Program-made: the position numbers and the translations under genes
In this document: positions 36,741-50,183 of the stretch, piece after piece
How the letters are laid out: each line of letters begins with the position of its first letter
How positions within the stretch are numbered: position 1 is the stretch's first letter
The notes under the pieces: model-generated
What the model was told of the DNA's origin: nothing
Databases searched by the model: none
Seen by the model: only the letters and a program-made list of their open reading frames with translations
NCBI RefSeq assembly: GCF_902150065.1
Contig: NC_043986.1
Coordinates: forward strand, 25,467,390-25,531,389
Source of the DNA: Myripristis murdjan
Lineage: Eukaryota > Chordata > Actinopteri > Holocentriformes > Holocentridae
DNA: 64,000 nt
Reading direction: 5' to 3'

Positions 36741-39700
36741 GTGAGTGTGTGTGCGTGTGTGTATATGTCGCATACAAATAGAATAATGGTTTGCCACTTC
36801 TATATTTAGTCAAAAAGCAAATTAACTTTTCTGTGCAGTATTTGGAATGAGTCCATGAGCCTTTTCATGTATGAATTCACCATTTCGTGTGCCGGTAGTG
36901 TTTTTGTAGGCCTCTGTTGAACATCTGCTTGCTGAATTTAGCTGAAGTGGAAATGATCTTTGCCTTGGCTCCAGAAGCTCCTGTCCCATTTCATTCTCTT
37001 TGTGTTTCTGTCTATTTGTCATCAGGGTCATTGGCTTATAGTTTTTGTTTACTGCAGATAAAAAAGTGCATTCTATTACAGTGGTATCCACCCATGAAAA
37101 CTGACCTCGCTACCTATTGCTGCTGGGCACTTCTTTAAAAAAGATGCCATGGCTATTTGTTTACAATAGACGACACATCAGTTTGCTTCTGGTATAGAGT
37201 TACACATTTTTTGTTCCCCAGCAGATGCATACAAATGTCCCTGGAGCATACATTTTTTTTTATATGCAGGTATCCATTTTACAGCCATTTTAGGAAGAAC
37301 AAAAACACTACATGCTCGCTTGGCTCTGAGGCTAACACATGATCCTGCTTGTTTTGTTCAACGATTGGAGCTTTAATCTGCGAGCGCTGCGCCTCGCTGC
37401 ACTTTGTTTACACTTGCAGTGTCTGATTTAGTGGCTGTGTTTTGGGAAGGGTTGGTTTTCAAAAACAAGACAAAGCCATATGATGACTTTGGCCCTCTCA
37501 TCTGTCAGTTTGTTGCCTACCTCCTTTTCCCTTTTTAATTATCAATTACTAGCATCCACACTTGTGTAATTTGTCCTAGCTCTTCATTTTGACAAAGAAA
37601 ACTTTATTCCTCCTACAATGCATATTTCATTTTTACTCCTAAGCTTTTGCTGCTTTAGACCAATGCAGATGTAAATATCATGTTTTGTGTATGTGTATTG
37701 ATTTAAGCATGCAGTTTTCTGTTCCATTGATTGATTTGATTGCATGTTCAATAGGCAGGTTTGATTTGACCAGGTCACCAGCAGTCCCCAGTAGTGGCTA
37801 ATTATGTTTTGACAGTGGAATCATGGTTTTGCCAGATGTAAAGAATTATTCTACGCCCAGTTAAGTGGTAATACAGACACAGCGGTGAAAAAATTATATT
37901 TCATCTTAAATGTGATTAAGCCTGATTTGTCTGTGAAGTCCCTGTTTCTGCAGAGTCGACAGCTTAAGCTTGTTGCTGGCCATGCATAAAGGTTACACTC
38001 GTTATCACACTCTCCCTTCCCTTATGGTTTTATTTCATAAGGCCATTTTTAATGAAATTTATTTCCTGTACTTGTCCTACTGATTTTGTTCCTTTATGTT
38101 GTTTCTTATCCAATTAATTTGTGCTTTTGCTCGTCATCTGGTATTTTGTTTTGTTTTGAGGTGAGATGTTTTTTTCAAAACCCCTTTAGGCGTGCTACCT
38201 CACCTGTATAGACTTGTAATGGTTTTCTCCATTAAGAACACAGTGTTTTAATATTGTGTATTATCAGAGGATTATATCAAATTAACTTTATTAAAAATGG
38301 GTATATTGTATGCTTAATGGCTTTGATAATCTGGACAGTAAGATGTAACTAAATGCACAGCCTCTGTCCTCCTTATCACACTTCGAGTGTGAGAGTGAGA
38401 TTCATACATTACAGGCTCTGAGCCTATCAGAATGCACACACTGAAACAGGATATATCTTAAATTCTCCACAGGACATATTTTAATGATGAATTGCTTTCA
38501 GTGACAAATACAGATGTCCTTCGAATATTGCATCGTTCCAGACTCGGGTGATAAAAAAGCTAGGCAGGCAGCAAGGCCACACGGCAGCAGAGTCTGCAGA
38601 GCAGCAGCAACATTAGCTTGCTTTGCATTCCCCTCGGGGCTTCTCTCTATCGGGCGCTGACAGTACCAACGGCTGTAAGTCTGCCAGCCGAGCTCTGTGG
38701 AAGGAGCTCCCTGGCACTGCAATCCCACTGGGACACACTGAGCCTCTCCTTCGCTCTGTCAATGGGCCTCTGTGTGGAGAGTTTCAGGCTGGTCACGGGC
38801 TCCTAAACCACCACCATGACAATACTGCAGTTCACAAAGCAGCCAGCAGTGCTCCCTCTCCTCCCTCTCTCTCTCTCTCTTCCTTCTCTCTCCTCCCCTC
38901 TCTTTCTTTCCAGAGGATGTGAAGTCAGCCATTAACAGAGGCTGAATCACTTGGCGTTCTTTGATCTTTGGATTGTTCCTTTGATTGGGCATCGATACGG
39001 CTTACATCGAGCTGTCGTTTCAGACGTGAAGGGCCTGTTGGGTTCTAGTTAAATGGGGACACAAGTAGTTCCAGTGGTGCTTCTTTCTAGTGGTGTTTGC
39101 AGCAGAGCCAGCAATGTTAACTCAGCACATGAAAAGAAGCCACAGTGGCAGCAGCGCATTTTCATGTTATATTTAGCATCACTTTTGTTGTCTTTTGGTA
39201 CACGCTGTAATTTCCATGTGAATGTTCATAAACACACAGAGATGTGTGCATGTTATTTCCCCCTCCTGCCTGGAGCTTTAATGTGCATTAGTGAAGAGAA
39301 AAGATGGTATTTATAACCACTCAATAACGTTCCTGTGTCCAAGGTTAAACGGATGGCTAATACCTGCTTCCGTTCTTAGATGGACTGCATTGATCAGCCT
39401 TCCATTATATGTGCAGTTTTGGCTGTGTTCAGTCAATTGCAGCTCAATAAGAAGCCTACGATCTGGATGGTGCTGCTCAGGTTTGTTTGTGGGGGTCACA
39501 ATCCACAAGCCAATGCTGTTCAATAATCTTCCTGTAAACGCTTCCCAAATAGCCACAGTTACATAAGGCCTGGGAGATCTGTACCAGTTGGATTGTTGAT
39601 TTCTTAGGAAACCGTTGCAAGCTATTGGACGCTTCCCAGTGGTGTTTTTTACTGAGTTTGTGTGGGTTTGTGCTGTTTGTGTGTATCTCTGTATTTATGT

Positions 39701-40383
39701 GTCCATGTACACACTGTGTTTGTGTTTGTGTGTAGCACTCGTCCAAGTCTGGTCCAGCACTATTTGAAACTGTGCCAATTGCTGACTGGGCCGGCCTCCA
39801 GCCAGAGAATTAGGCTTGTCTTATCCCTTCTAATGACTCTTTAAGATGTGAATGTAGGATCTAGGTCTACATTGCCACACCTGCTTCTCCTTCCGGCCCT
39901 TCCCATCTTCGCTCTCACACACTCAGCAAGGACACACACACACAGAAACGCACGCACACACCTGGAAGCTTGCCTGCTAGACTGGTCCTCGGCCATATAC
40001 CCTGCAGTGTATCATGCTCATGGACTTAGGCAGCCAGCGTGCTCTGCGTGGTGCTGGAGTTCAATCCATGAATTTGTTAAAACTGCAGACCAAGAGAGGA
40101 AGATGGATACACGGGCTTATCTTCCTGTACAATTCGAGGATCTGTAGCAATGCAGGAAGGATGGCTTATCGGCGTGTTGCGTTCGCTCGGTAATCCTCCC
40201 TATAGGTAGTGTGGAATCAACAATCAGATCTACAGCATAGATAACACACAGTCTCAGCAGTGTAGTTATGGTAACTGTGTTGTTCATTCTTGTGCTGTGT
40301 GTCACAAATCCTGCAAGGGGACTAAATCAAAAATAGTGTTGAAATCAAGTGTTGTGGCTGTCATGTAAACAGAGGATAAACAG
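36741..40383. other. Presumed nckap5l intron, no gene seen
   Basis: AT-rich sequence without coding signal. A CT-rich tract ends in a good acceptor (TCTTTCTTTCCAG, 38901-38913), but I find no matching donor soon after it, so it is not called as an exon. Confidence 0.4.
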
Positions 40384-41046
40384 AGTGTAATGGTGGTAAC
40401 AATGTTAACGTCATCCCTGCAGATGCGAATAATGGCTGATGTAAACCAGACCTGGGCTAAATGGTATCATTACTTAGCGTTAGTTTTGGCCCGTTTGGAG
40501 CACCAGATGGGTTGGGTTCACTGCATCAGGACAGTTCTTTGTCAGCGAAGGAAAAGTCAACTAAATAGACTTCAAAATGCTTTTCTGGTATCGTCTGAAC
40601 TTTCTGGCATTCACTGCATCTTTCAATATGTGCCCACACATGTGGTACTTTGAGAAAGTTTGAGCAAATACAGAAATTATTTACAGTTACTGCTTGACTC
40701 AGATCTTATGTTTACAAGTGTAATGATGATTAACATGTTAGCCTCTCTTTTGCAAATGCGAACATCTGGTTTTAGTTGAATGTGATGGTATCTACAGTGT
40801 TAAATTCTCTCAGACAATGCAGGAAAATGTTGAATTTTGTCACAGTGACAAGAGGACAAATGGCTTCCAAATTTATGTTACCGGCCAAACATAGCTTTTA
40901 GGAAAGAATAGATGTTTGGATGGAGGCTGGTTACCTGCCAAAGTGGCTGATGTTTCCCACCATGTTTGCAGATGAGAACATTGACTTTAAAGAGTGTGAT
41001 GGCGGTGTTTACAAGGCCAACTTCTCTCCCGCAGATGAGAACAATG
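40384..41046 (+). repeat. Repeated acceptor-plus-ATG module ahead of nckap5l exon
   Basis: Four related segments share a GTGTGATGGYGGT-like start, a pyrimidine stretch, GCAG (GCAA in one) and ATGMGAAYA: about 40384-40435, 40718-40766, 40942-40981 and 40993-41046. The last is the splice acceptor and start codon used for the nckap5l exon. The third also reads in frame into that exon. They look like an old local duplication of the 3' splice-site region. Confidence 0.5.
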
Positions 41047-44000
41047 TCTGATGAGACAGAACAGAGAATGTGTGATGAGGACTTTGGTTCGGATGAGGAG
41101 GGGGAGGAGGCAGATGTGGAGTCCTACCTGGAGGACAACAGTAGTGAGCTCATGGACAGATTGAGAGAGCTGGAGGTGAGTGAATGAGAAACACTCTACA
41201 TCACAAACTAAATTTGAATTAACATGCTAATGAACAATCCAACTAATTGAGTGTGTCTCAGTGGCTGAGACACAGTTGTGCTATTATGAGCTGAAGTCTG
41301 GCTCATGGCATTTCCCCCACCCCCTCTTCTCTTTCCATCTTCTCTTTCACTTCCACATTAAACACTTTAGGGAAGCCCATAAATAAAAACAAGAAAACAA
41401 TCTTTAAGTAGTTAACTGAAAATGTTAAGTCCAATATTTTCAGCTGCTGTATTTCACTCTTCAAGTTTTTTTTTTAATTAAGTTGTGTTGTTTTACTTTG
41501 TCCTCACAGGCAGAGAACTCAGCTCTGATGTTGGCAAATGAGAGTCAGAGAGAGGCTTATGAAAGATGCCTGGATGAGGTGAATTCTTACTCCAACTTTG
41601 TCCTGAAAGATAGTTTAAATGTTGCATGCAATGTATGGTGCACAAAATAAGAATAATTTCATGAGGAATTAATGCCGTAATTTATGTTCATTGTAAAGTC
41701 TGGATATATCAACAGAATATAAATATTTTCTTCACTATTATTAGGTGGCCAACCATGTAGTCCAAGCTCTGCTAAACCAAAAGGTAACATACCATAAAAC
41801 TAAATTTCTTGGTCTGTTTTTCCTTTCATTTACATAGTACAGATAGTGATTGAGGTCCACCCATTATATACCTGCTTTGCATATCTTTAAACAGGATCTC
41901 AGAGAGGAATGCATTAAGCTGAAGATGTTAGTGTTTGACCTGGAGAGACAGAACCGGGCACTCTGTGAGCTTTTTCAGCAGAAACTGCCCAATAACCCCA
42001 CTGCTCACTACCAGGTAAATGAACAACAAACCATCCTGTATAATCACTCAGAAAATACTGTGTTGCATTCATTTGACATCTTTTGTACCCTTTATAACTG
42101 TGGTTCTCGAGACCAGAGAGCCACCGATTTCCACTTAACTTGGGCCTCATACTTTCACACTTGTGTGCTTGTAATGGATCTCACTGACTTTGCCTGTGCT
42201 CTATATTGTTCCAACAGGCATCAGGACAATGTAGCTCTTAGTTATATGTGTATACAATAGCCCATAGTGTATACAGTGTCATCATAATTGCCTCATGAAT
42301 CTCTCGTTACAGGTTCAGCCAGGACCCCTCCCAGACTACAATGCACAGCTGCACAATGACTCTGCCAAGCAGGTGGAGCCTGCACAGACTGAAGCACAAG
42401 CCAAGGTGATTATTGCAAAGCCCACGCAGCAAAACTTTACTAGATATCAAGTGAAGAGTGAAGCAGAGGGAGTAACTCACATAAATGACAGACCAGGGAC
42501 CCCACCTATGTGTGACGTAATAGCTGGTGATGCTCTGACATTTACTCCATTTTCCACTATTGTGCTTGAAAGACCTCAATAGCTAATCTCCCTTGCACTC
42601 GTTTCCTTTACGTATGCATGCAAAGGTCTTGGGTTTTGATGAATTACGTTGTTTGGCTCACTCTGAAGTGTCAGCAGTGAATAGTGTGTTGATAGAGATC
42701 TCCTTCTATCCAAAGGGAAATGGCTACCGCACACAACATGCCTCCCCAGGCCCTCGCGGCTCGGCTGCCTCCATGGAGGCTCTGTCTCCCTTCTTCAAGA
42801 AGAAAGCACATATCCTGGAGGTCCTTCGCAAGATGGAGGAGACAGACCCTCTCAAATTCCACCCTTCCACCACTAGCCTGTCTTTCTGCGACTATAGCCA
42901 GGTGCTCATGTCCACAGAGACTGTTCTGGCCACTGCGGACCCCCTCCCACTACAATGCAAAGCCCACCACACACACTGCCGCTGCTCCTGTTCCGACAGT
43001 GACACACACCAGCATGTCAATGGTGAAGGGGCAGTGAAGTGTGAGGGAGGTAACACCTGCTGTTTACACTGCAAGAGGAGCCCAGACGGTCCTCCCAAGC
43101 CATGCAACCATGTCTGTAGTCCTCCAAAAGCCAACTCAACCACCCAGAGCCATGTTGTTCCCACAGCTGCTATGAGCGAATGTCACAGTAAGAGCACAAC
43201 GGTGGAGTCTGTTCCCCCGTCAAAACAAAGCATCAAGAATGACAACCACCAGCAAACAGCAGGTGCTGCCCCCCACTCATCAATCACAGAAACAGCCAAT
43301 CAGAGCTCAGAGGTGCTCGGAGCGGAGCAGGAGGAGGCTGCTGCAGAGAGCTGTCCAAAAGCTAGTGCCTCTGAAGAGCTCACTGGTTTCTATCCAGCCT
43401 CCCACCTGCCCATTCTTATGAAGGACAGCACTCTTGCCCACTGTGACATGGAAACTAGAGAAGCCATTCACAATGGGTTGATGCTCTCGTCCCTCAACAG
43501 CTCCGTGTCCGCCGACCCCTCGGCTGTCCCAGAGAAAGACGACACAGACCAAGAGGCTTCCTGTGTGAGAGCCAATGCCTCCCTCAGCCCCAGCCCCTCC
43601 TGCCTCAGCGATGTCAAAGCTGCTGCCATCAATTCCCCGTCCAAATTGCTTAAGTTCCTGAAGATCCCCTCCATAGGAGAGAAATCTCAGGCTTCAACCA
43701 GTCCCGTCCGTTTGAGTCCCCAGCTCACCCGTAACTCTAGGATCCCCTGTCGCACCAACAACTACGAGGTGTACCATTCTCCTGTCCCCACACGCAGAGC
43801 TACCACTACAGAAAGATGCAGGCAGCCCCCTCCACCACCCTCCAGGTCTGAGTCCTACCCAGCCACACATTCAGCTCCAACGTCCCCACCCCAGCCTGAG
43901 GATGTGTGCTCCCCCCCAGCTAAGGAAATAAGCTACAGCAGCCTCTCAGCACCTAAAGCCACTGCTGGCCCTAAGCTGGGCCCTGCCACTTCCTCCTCCT

Positions 44001-47000
44001 CCTCACCCAAAGTATCCCAGAGGGTTCCTCATTATGAAAACGTCTCTGATATGTCTACCAACTCCAGAGAAGAAGAAGAACCACCCCAGGGCCTTGAAAA
44101 AAGAACCACACTTCCTTCCCATACAAAGGTGAGTGGTGGTGAAAGGAAGCTAGTTAAGTCACTTCCAGAGAGCGTCCTCAACCCCCCTCCTCAACGCAAG
44201 CAATCCTCGTCCTCCACTTCAGAATCCACATCAGATGAGGAAGAAGATACAGAGAGCCCAGTGTGGGTTAACCACCACAGCCTGCCCAACTCGTCTGCCC
44301 TCAGCAAAGTTCAGGGCAGAGCTAACTACGCACGAACCAAACAGGAGACAGATGCAAGGGAGACTGCCATGCAGAGTTCTGAGGTCGCCCAGGCTGCCCC
44401 TCCTCCTTTAGCTAAGAGGAGCGATCCCTCATCCATCCCCAAGAGGCCGGGGACCGGGCCAGGGAGGTCCCCAGCTGATTCCAGTCACCATGCCTTCAAA
44501 GACAGGCTGGCTGCTCTGGGCAAGCTGAGGAGCTCTGAGGATCTACAAGTGAGTCTAAGGCCAGTCGACGCGGCAAATACAAACACACAGTGCAACGAGA
44601 GCAATATCACCTATAGCGATGAAAGGAGTAAGACAGCAGAGAGGTCCACTGAGCACCATAAAGAGGAGCAAAGACATTCAAAATACACCGACTCTTTGGA
44701 TGGCAAACCTAAAAGTAGCAGCGGTGGTTTGAAGTACCCCGGGTCATCTCAGTTGTATGAACCAGGGTTGAAATCTCTGCCCTCTGGTCCTGCAGTGGTC
44801 AAACCAGAACTGTGTGTGACCAAAACAGAGAGCCCCAAAAGTAAAATAGGTCTGCCTTCCCCCAACGCAGATGCTCCCCAGGTGCTACGCAACAACATGA
44901 AATGTCCTGGCTCCCTGAATCTGGCCTACAGCGCTAAACCTGGCCTTGGCCCGCACAGCAGCAACAGCCCCAACAGGGTGCCCCCTAAATCGCCTTCCAA
45001 ACCTTGCCAGCCCCCCTCCATCCACAAAGGGGGTAAACCTGATGCCCCTCGCTACTCCTCTAAATCAGAGGAAAGGTCAAAGATCAGTGGGAAAGGGAAA
45101 AAGAACCCGATGTATGGAGACAGTCTCCCTCCTCCTCCTCCAAGACCTCCAACATCGGACAGCCAAGAGGATAAAGTGCCGCACGTGGTCCCCGTCCCGC
45201 AGTCGGCCATCGAGCAGAAGGTGATGAAGGGCATCGAGGAGAATGTGCTGAAGCTTCAGGAGCAGGACAGAGGAGGGCAGGGCGCCGAGGTCAAGCAGAA
45301 AGCCTCCAATGGCATTGCAAGCTGGTTCGGCCTGAAGAAAAGCAAGCTCCCAGCACTAAGCCGCAAGACAGACGCAACCAAAGCCAAGGACGAGAAGAGG
45401 GAGTGGAAGATTAACATTCCGTCAGTGGGGAAAGACTCTGTGAAGATGGCCACCAGATGTAAGGAAGGGGTGGAGGGTCTGAACATCTCGACTCTGATGG
45501 AGAAGGCAGAGGGACTGAGGAGAGCCCTGGAGGAGGAGAGGGCATACGTAGAGAGGTCAGGCAGGGGTCACTCCTGTGAGGTGGTGATGGACCAGGCTCA
45601 GGGCCAGCTGGCCGTCATGTACAGAGGAGCACGCTCTGACAACTTCATGCAGCAGCTACTAAACAGGTGAGGGCAGGATTCTTAGCCTGGCTGAAGATAC
45701 AAATTACAACTTTAGGTATGGCTTAAAGCTCTTAACTCAGTGTTTGTGTTTTAACTGCAGAGTGGATGGAAAAGACATGATCAGTGTGCCCCAGCGCCGG
45801 CTCTCCTTTGACTGTAAGACCTCCAGGCCGGTGTTCAGTCAGCAGAGTGATGTCATCAGTCACACCACCAGCCGAGACGATATGGAAAAGGTATTTTGGT
45901 CACACAGCTTTTCAACATTTCTTTGTTTTCTCTATCTCTGTAGATTTTACATGCATTATAACAGTGAAAATTATTTGACAAAAAAGTAGGAATGCAGTGA
46001 AACAAGTTATAAACAGATTCTACACGCTAACTTTCTAAGAAGCCAAAATTATCATCCTACTCTTTAGCAAACTATATTTTGTTGAATTTCCTGAGGTTTT
46101 AAGGAACTGAATTTCAGTTTATTCAGTGTGCAATCTGCGGGGTTTTTTTAATGCAGGGATCAGACAGAATCAGCAACGTCACATCAGACGAGAACCTGGC
46201 AGATTCAGTTCACTCTCAGCACTTCGCAGGTAAGACGAATCTGCTGAGAACTTTTCTTTTGAGAGGAAACAAGTTAGCATATGTTCTGAGGTGGCTTGTC
46301 AGCATCGTCACCCTGTGGAGTTACAGGTTCTCCTTGCCTCTTCTCTCCAGGATCTGGTGCTTCCACCTACACCCTGGACAGTGGCATTGGTACTTTTCCC
46401 CTGCCCGACTGCAGCAGTGGTGCAACGGGAAGGAGCCTTTCCAAGACAAGGGCTGGGGCAGATCACCATGCCTCTGGCTCCCCAGGGAAGGCTGGGCGAC
46501 GGGCCCGCACCCTGGACAGGGAGATCACTTCACAAGAGGAGTGCTATGCACCGCACAGACAGCTGATTCCCACCATTCAGTACGGCTCCATGCTGGAGGG
46601 AAGGAGCACAACCGGTGTAATCCGTGAAGGTGACAATAATCAGTTTGAACCACACCTAGTCATACAAACACCGTCAATTAAAAGTTTATTACTGTACCAC
46701 AGACATCGCCTTCAAACTCTACACTGCACTCAGTGATAAAGAGAGCATAAATTCCAGTGCTACCTAACAGGGAAATATGGATAACATAGGGCTTATGATA
46801 TCCTAATTTTCAATGCAAAGACCCAAGGATAACACGATTGTGAATATATCCTTCATTATAGACATGCCATAGCCCAAATTAATATATGCATGGCATAGAA
46901 AAGGGGCACAGATAGAGTTGCTTATTGCCTTTGAGGGAGAATGTGAGGGAACGTTATCGTTTGAACCGTTTAATTACCCTTTTCACCTTGAAATGTGAAT

Positions 47001-48033
47001 TAAGACGAGTGTTCATGGTTGAGTGTCTGATAAAAAGAAATTGTTGTTGGAGGCCATTAAGCAGTGTTTGTTTTTCTGATAATCCAAAGTGTAACCGATG
47101 ACAGTTTGATGTTTGGGGAAAACTCCCAACCTGTTTGTGGTGCAAGAAAGCTTGTCTTGAATCAATCCATTTTTAATATCTGCAGACAAAGAGGCCCATG
47201 GGGCGAACATGTTCTCCCCCCGCTCCAAAACATGGACCTTCCCCAACCTGAAGACCCCAGCAGGACCCGCAGAGGTGTACCTGGCAGTGGAGGAGGAGGA
47301 GGAGGAGGCAGTGTCCTACGGCTCACCCTTCAGAGGGGTACAGTGAATGTGGTTAATAGTTGATTTTCATTGACATCCAAACTTTTCTGCTTTGCATGAT
47401 TGTCTTCCAGTATAGCCACATTGATCTCAGTTAGTACTATGCTGTTTGACCATATACTATTTGTAGCTTTTCAGACAATGCCAAGCAGCAGTATGCAAAA
47501 AGGAATTATGTAGGCCATCACCACACTGGAAACACTTTGAAGTCAGTAGAAAAGCATTTAAAGTAGGGATACATTTTTAAATCTGCACTCACATCTTGCA
47601 TAATGTAAAAACACAGCAGCACACTCCCTTCAAAAATGAATTATTAATCCCCTTAATATTAAAGATTCACAATTGGATGATTTCTCTAACCTCTTTTTTT
47701 CTTTAAACTGAAATGTGTTACATAAAACGCCACGTGACCTAAAACGTTTTCCGTCCCTCTGCGCCCCTCCAGAGTGTGAAGGCCGGTGGTCCCTCTTCCA
47801 GCCGCGTGGTTGACCCAGGCAGCCTGCCCGTCCCTGCTCAGTCGGGGATGAGCCGCAGAGGGAAGACTCGCACTCCCAGCGTCCCAGAGATGAGTCGGGA
47901 GGCCGGGCTTGAGCTGCTCAGGGAGCGGCCAGAGGAAGCTCTCTCCCCTAGCCGCCCTCAGGTCCTAGAGACCCCTGAGTCGCTCAGCGATTCTCTGTAT
48001 GACAGTCTGTCGTCCTGCGGCAGCCAAGGATGA
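41035..48033 (+). CDS. nckap5l: Nck-associated protein 5-like (Cep169)
   Basis: Eleven coding exons: 41035-41175, 41510-41578, 41745-41783, 41895-42014, 42313-42405, 42716-45666, 45761-45890, 46157-46229, 46351-46629, 47186-47337 and 47773-48033. They close in phase to about 1435 residues, similar to the human protein. NCKAP5L/Cep169 tracks microtubule plus ends through EB1 and stabilises and bundles microtubules at centrosomes. The acidic N-terminus leads to a coiled coil (LRELEAENSALM, CLDEVANHVVQALLNQKD, KLKMLVFDLERQNRALCELF). The 2.95-kb exon encodes the disordered Ser/Pro-rich middle with SxIP EB1-binding motifs: NSRIPCR near 43733 (conserved in human) and PSSIPKRPG near 44430. The conserved end block includes SAIEQKVMKGIEENVLKLQ and ASWFGLKKSKLPAL. 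The protein finishes SDSLYDSLSSCGSQG, the family's signature C-terminus. Two in-frame ATGs (41035, 41044) open the first exon; an alternative acceptor at 40971 would add an in-frame extension. Confidence 0.95.
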
Positions 48034-49115
48034 TACGGCCGGGGAAGGGGGAGGACCGGATGGACTGGAGAGGCGAATGCTCACTAGTCTGGAGACTCGG
48101 AGACACACATTAAGCCCTAGCAATGTTTGTAACATGTCTCCTGATTGCTGGCTGTGCTGTGATGCTGCTGACCCCGCCACCTTTGAGGAACATAGAAAAG
48201 AAACTGTGCTTTGTTGATGCCTGCCGGACACTCTGCTGATGATGCCGTCTCATCATCTGTGACTCTGTTGCAACTGGAAAGATGGATTGATGGACTTCTC
48301 CTCAGGATTTCTAATCAACATGAAACCAAAAGCCACCCAAATAATATAGGTCGTTCACCTTCACTTTTTCACAATGAAATCGACTGTGGACACTTATTCA
48401 TGTATACAGGACTACAAAAAAAGCATGGGCAAGCTAATGATTATCACACAAATTGTCACTCCTGATATGAGTACTTTTTTCAGCTGAATTTTGCCTCATT
48501 CCTATCTTGTTTTGCACCCTGGTAGAGGGTTCTTTATTATGTACTTCATGGAAGCGCTGTAGCGCTGACCAGTCAAATAACCGACATACTGTACCAATAC
48601 ATCCATTCTGTTCTTGACATCAGTTCACAACATAATGTACTGAAAAATGGTATTTCCTCATTGAGCTCCTAAAAAAAAAAAAAAGAATGTTCATGTCTGA
48701 TTCAATTGCTAAACTCATGTATCACAATTTTAATGTAAAAAATTTTATTGATCATGTTGAGATTATTTCTCTTTTGCAACCAAGGGAGGTTGTCAGAATA
48801 TGTCTGTGTTTTAAAATCATAATACGTTTAAAGGTAATATATACCAGCAATAATATCATAGAAAAGAGAAATGGCTACACTATTCAATGAATAAGTATTT
48901 CTATTATTTATTTATTTTAAGTGAAATGTACATCATTTGCAGTCATCTTTTTTTGTAATCTTTCTGTGAAAATTGCAGTCTCCTTGCTTAGTAGGTTATG
49001 TTCATATCTCGTATGTCAACATCTCTGTTGCCGTCTGTTCTCTAGCTAATAGAGGTCATATGTACCTACTGCCATTTTTTCAACTTTCTAATTAAAATGT
49101 TTTGATTTACTTCAT
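48034..49115 (+). other. nckap5l: nckap5l 3' UTR with polyadenylation signal
   Basis: About 1.1 kb of AT-rich sequence ending at ATTAAA (49091-49096), a common variant signal, followed by T/GT-rich sequence. It faces the tmbim6 3' end about 130 bp away. Confidence 0.55.
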
Positions 49116-49239
49116 GTGTTCATTTATTATAAAAGCATAGCATATGCCATTTACTCAGACACCAAATATCCGCATGCTATTTCTGCATTTGCTGCGAGGA
49201 CAGCAGACAAGATCAGTTTGGTTGATCACGTTCAACGAA

Positions 49240-49245
49240 TTTATT
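49240..49245 (-). terminator. tmbim6: tmbim6 polyadenylation signal
   Basis: AATAAA on the minus strand (TTTATT on plus). It implies a tmbim6 3' UTR of about 0.95 kb (50183 down to about 49220). Confidence 0.55.
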
Positions 49246-50183
49246 TGAGCAAATGTATCAAATTATTAGATTTTCAGTCATACATCAATAAAATAAGTTC
49301 TTCACAGTATACACTTTCAAAAAAATTTAAGGTTAACATCACATGATTTGGCAAACTAATTTCTAGAATACCAATATTTTAGACCGTTTTCTGAATTTAC
49401 AATGGGAGCAATCTGAATGCTTGCTTGTCTTGGCTATCCAGGCTGAAAATGTGGACAGATGGCAATAACTCTTCCTCCGACACCAGCCAAAGCCCAATAT
49501 CCTGACCACCGAGTGGCTTTTAAGTCCGTCTGAATGAGTTAGCGAAGCTCATCACATGGGTCTCATTAGCATTCGTGGTTTGGCTTCACCATTCCTGCCC
49601 CCGAAACGTTGGTCAACAACATAATTATATAGGAATAAATAATTACAAGGGGAATCTCTCAAAGGGGATGTGTTGCCAGTATCATGGGACCCCATATCTT
49701 GTGACACTGCACTTAAGAGATTTGAGGAGAACTGTATAAATAGGCAAATCAATGGATCAGGTTACATAACTTCAAATTAAAACAACAATCAGTCTCAGAA
49801 GCTCACAAGACCTGCTAAAGGAGCCTATTATGTAATTATTTTATGGCACTAAATAACAATAATATGAAAACCCTGGTAAATGCTGCTCAGCTTCTGGGGG
49901 CCTTTATAGGACAACGCTCCCCTCTATTGGCCAAGCACGATCACTGCAGCATTAGTCTATTTTCCATTCACAGCCAAAATAGGACTAGCATTAGTTTACC
50001 ATAAACTTACATTCAACCCTTATTGTAAGTTAAAAATCAAAGAAACTTCAATAATATAAGACCACATAGGAGTTAATTCAAGAAATGAAGACAGAAAGTG
50101 AAAATACCAACAGCGCTGCAAATTGTGCCTTGCCTCACAGATTGTTTTTAATTTTCAGACAACTTATTAAAATGTTCTTCCTC

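Noticed and set aside
38914-39052. Possible exon after the CT-rich acceptor at 38901-38913
   Set aside because: No credible donor follows within a usual exon length.
40390-40653. Open frame starting at the first acceptor-ATG copy upstream of nckap5l
   Set aside because: No similarity to NCKAP5L and no donor linking it in frame; treated as part of the repeated module rather than an exon.
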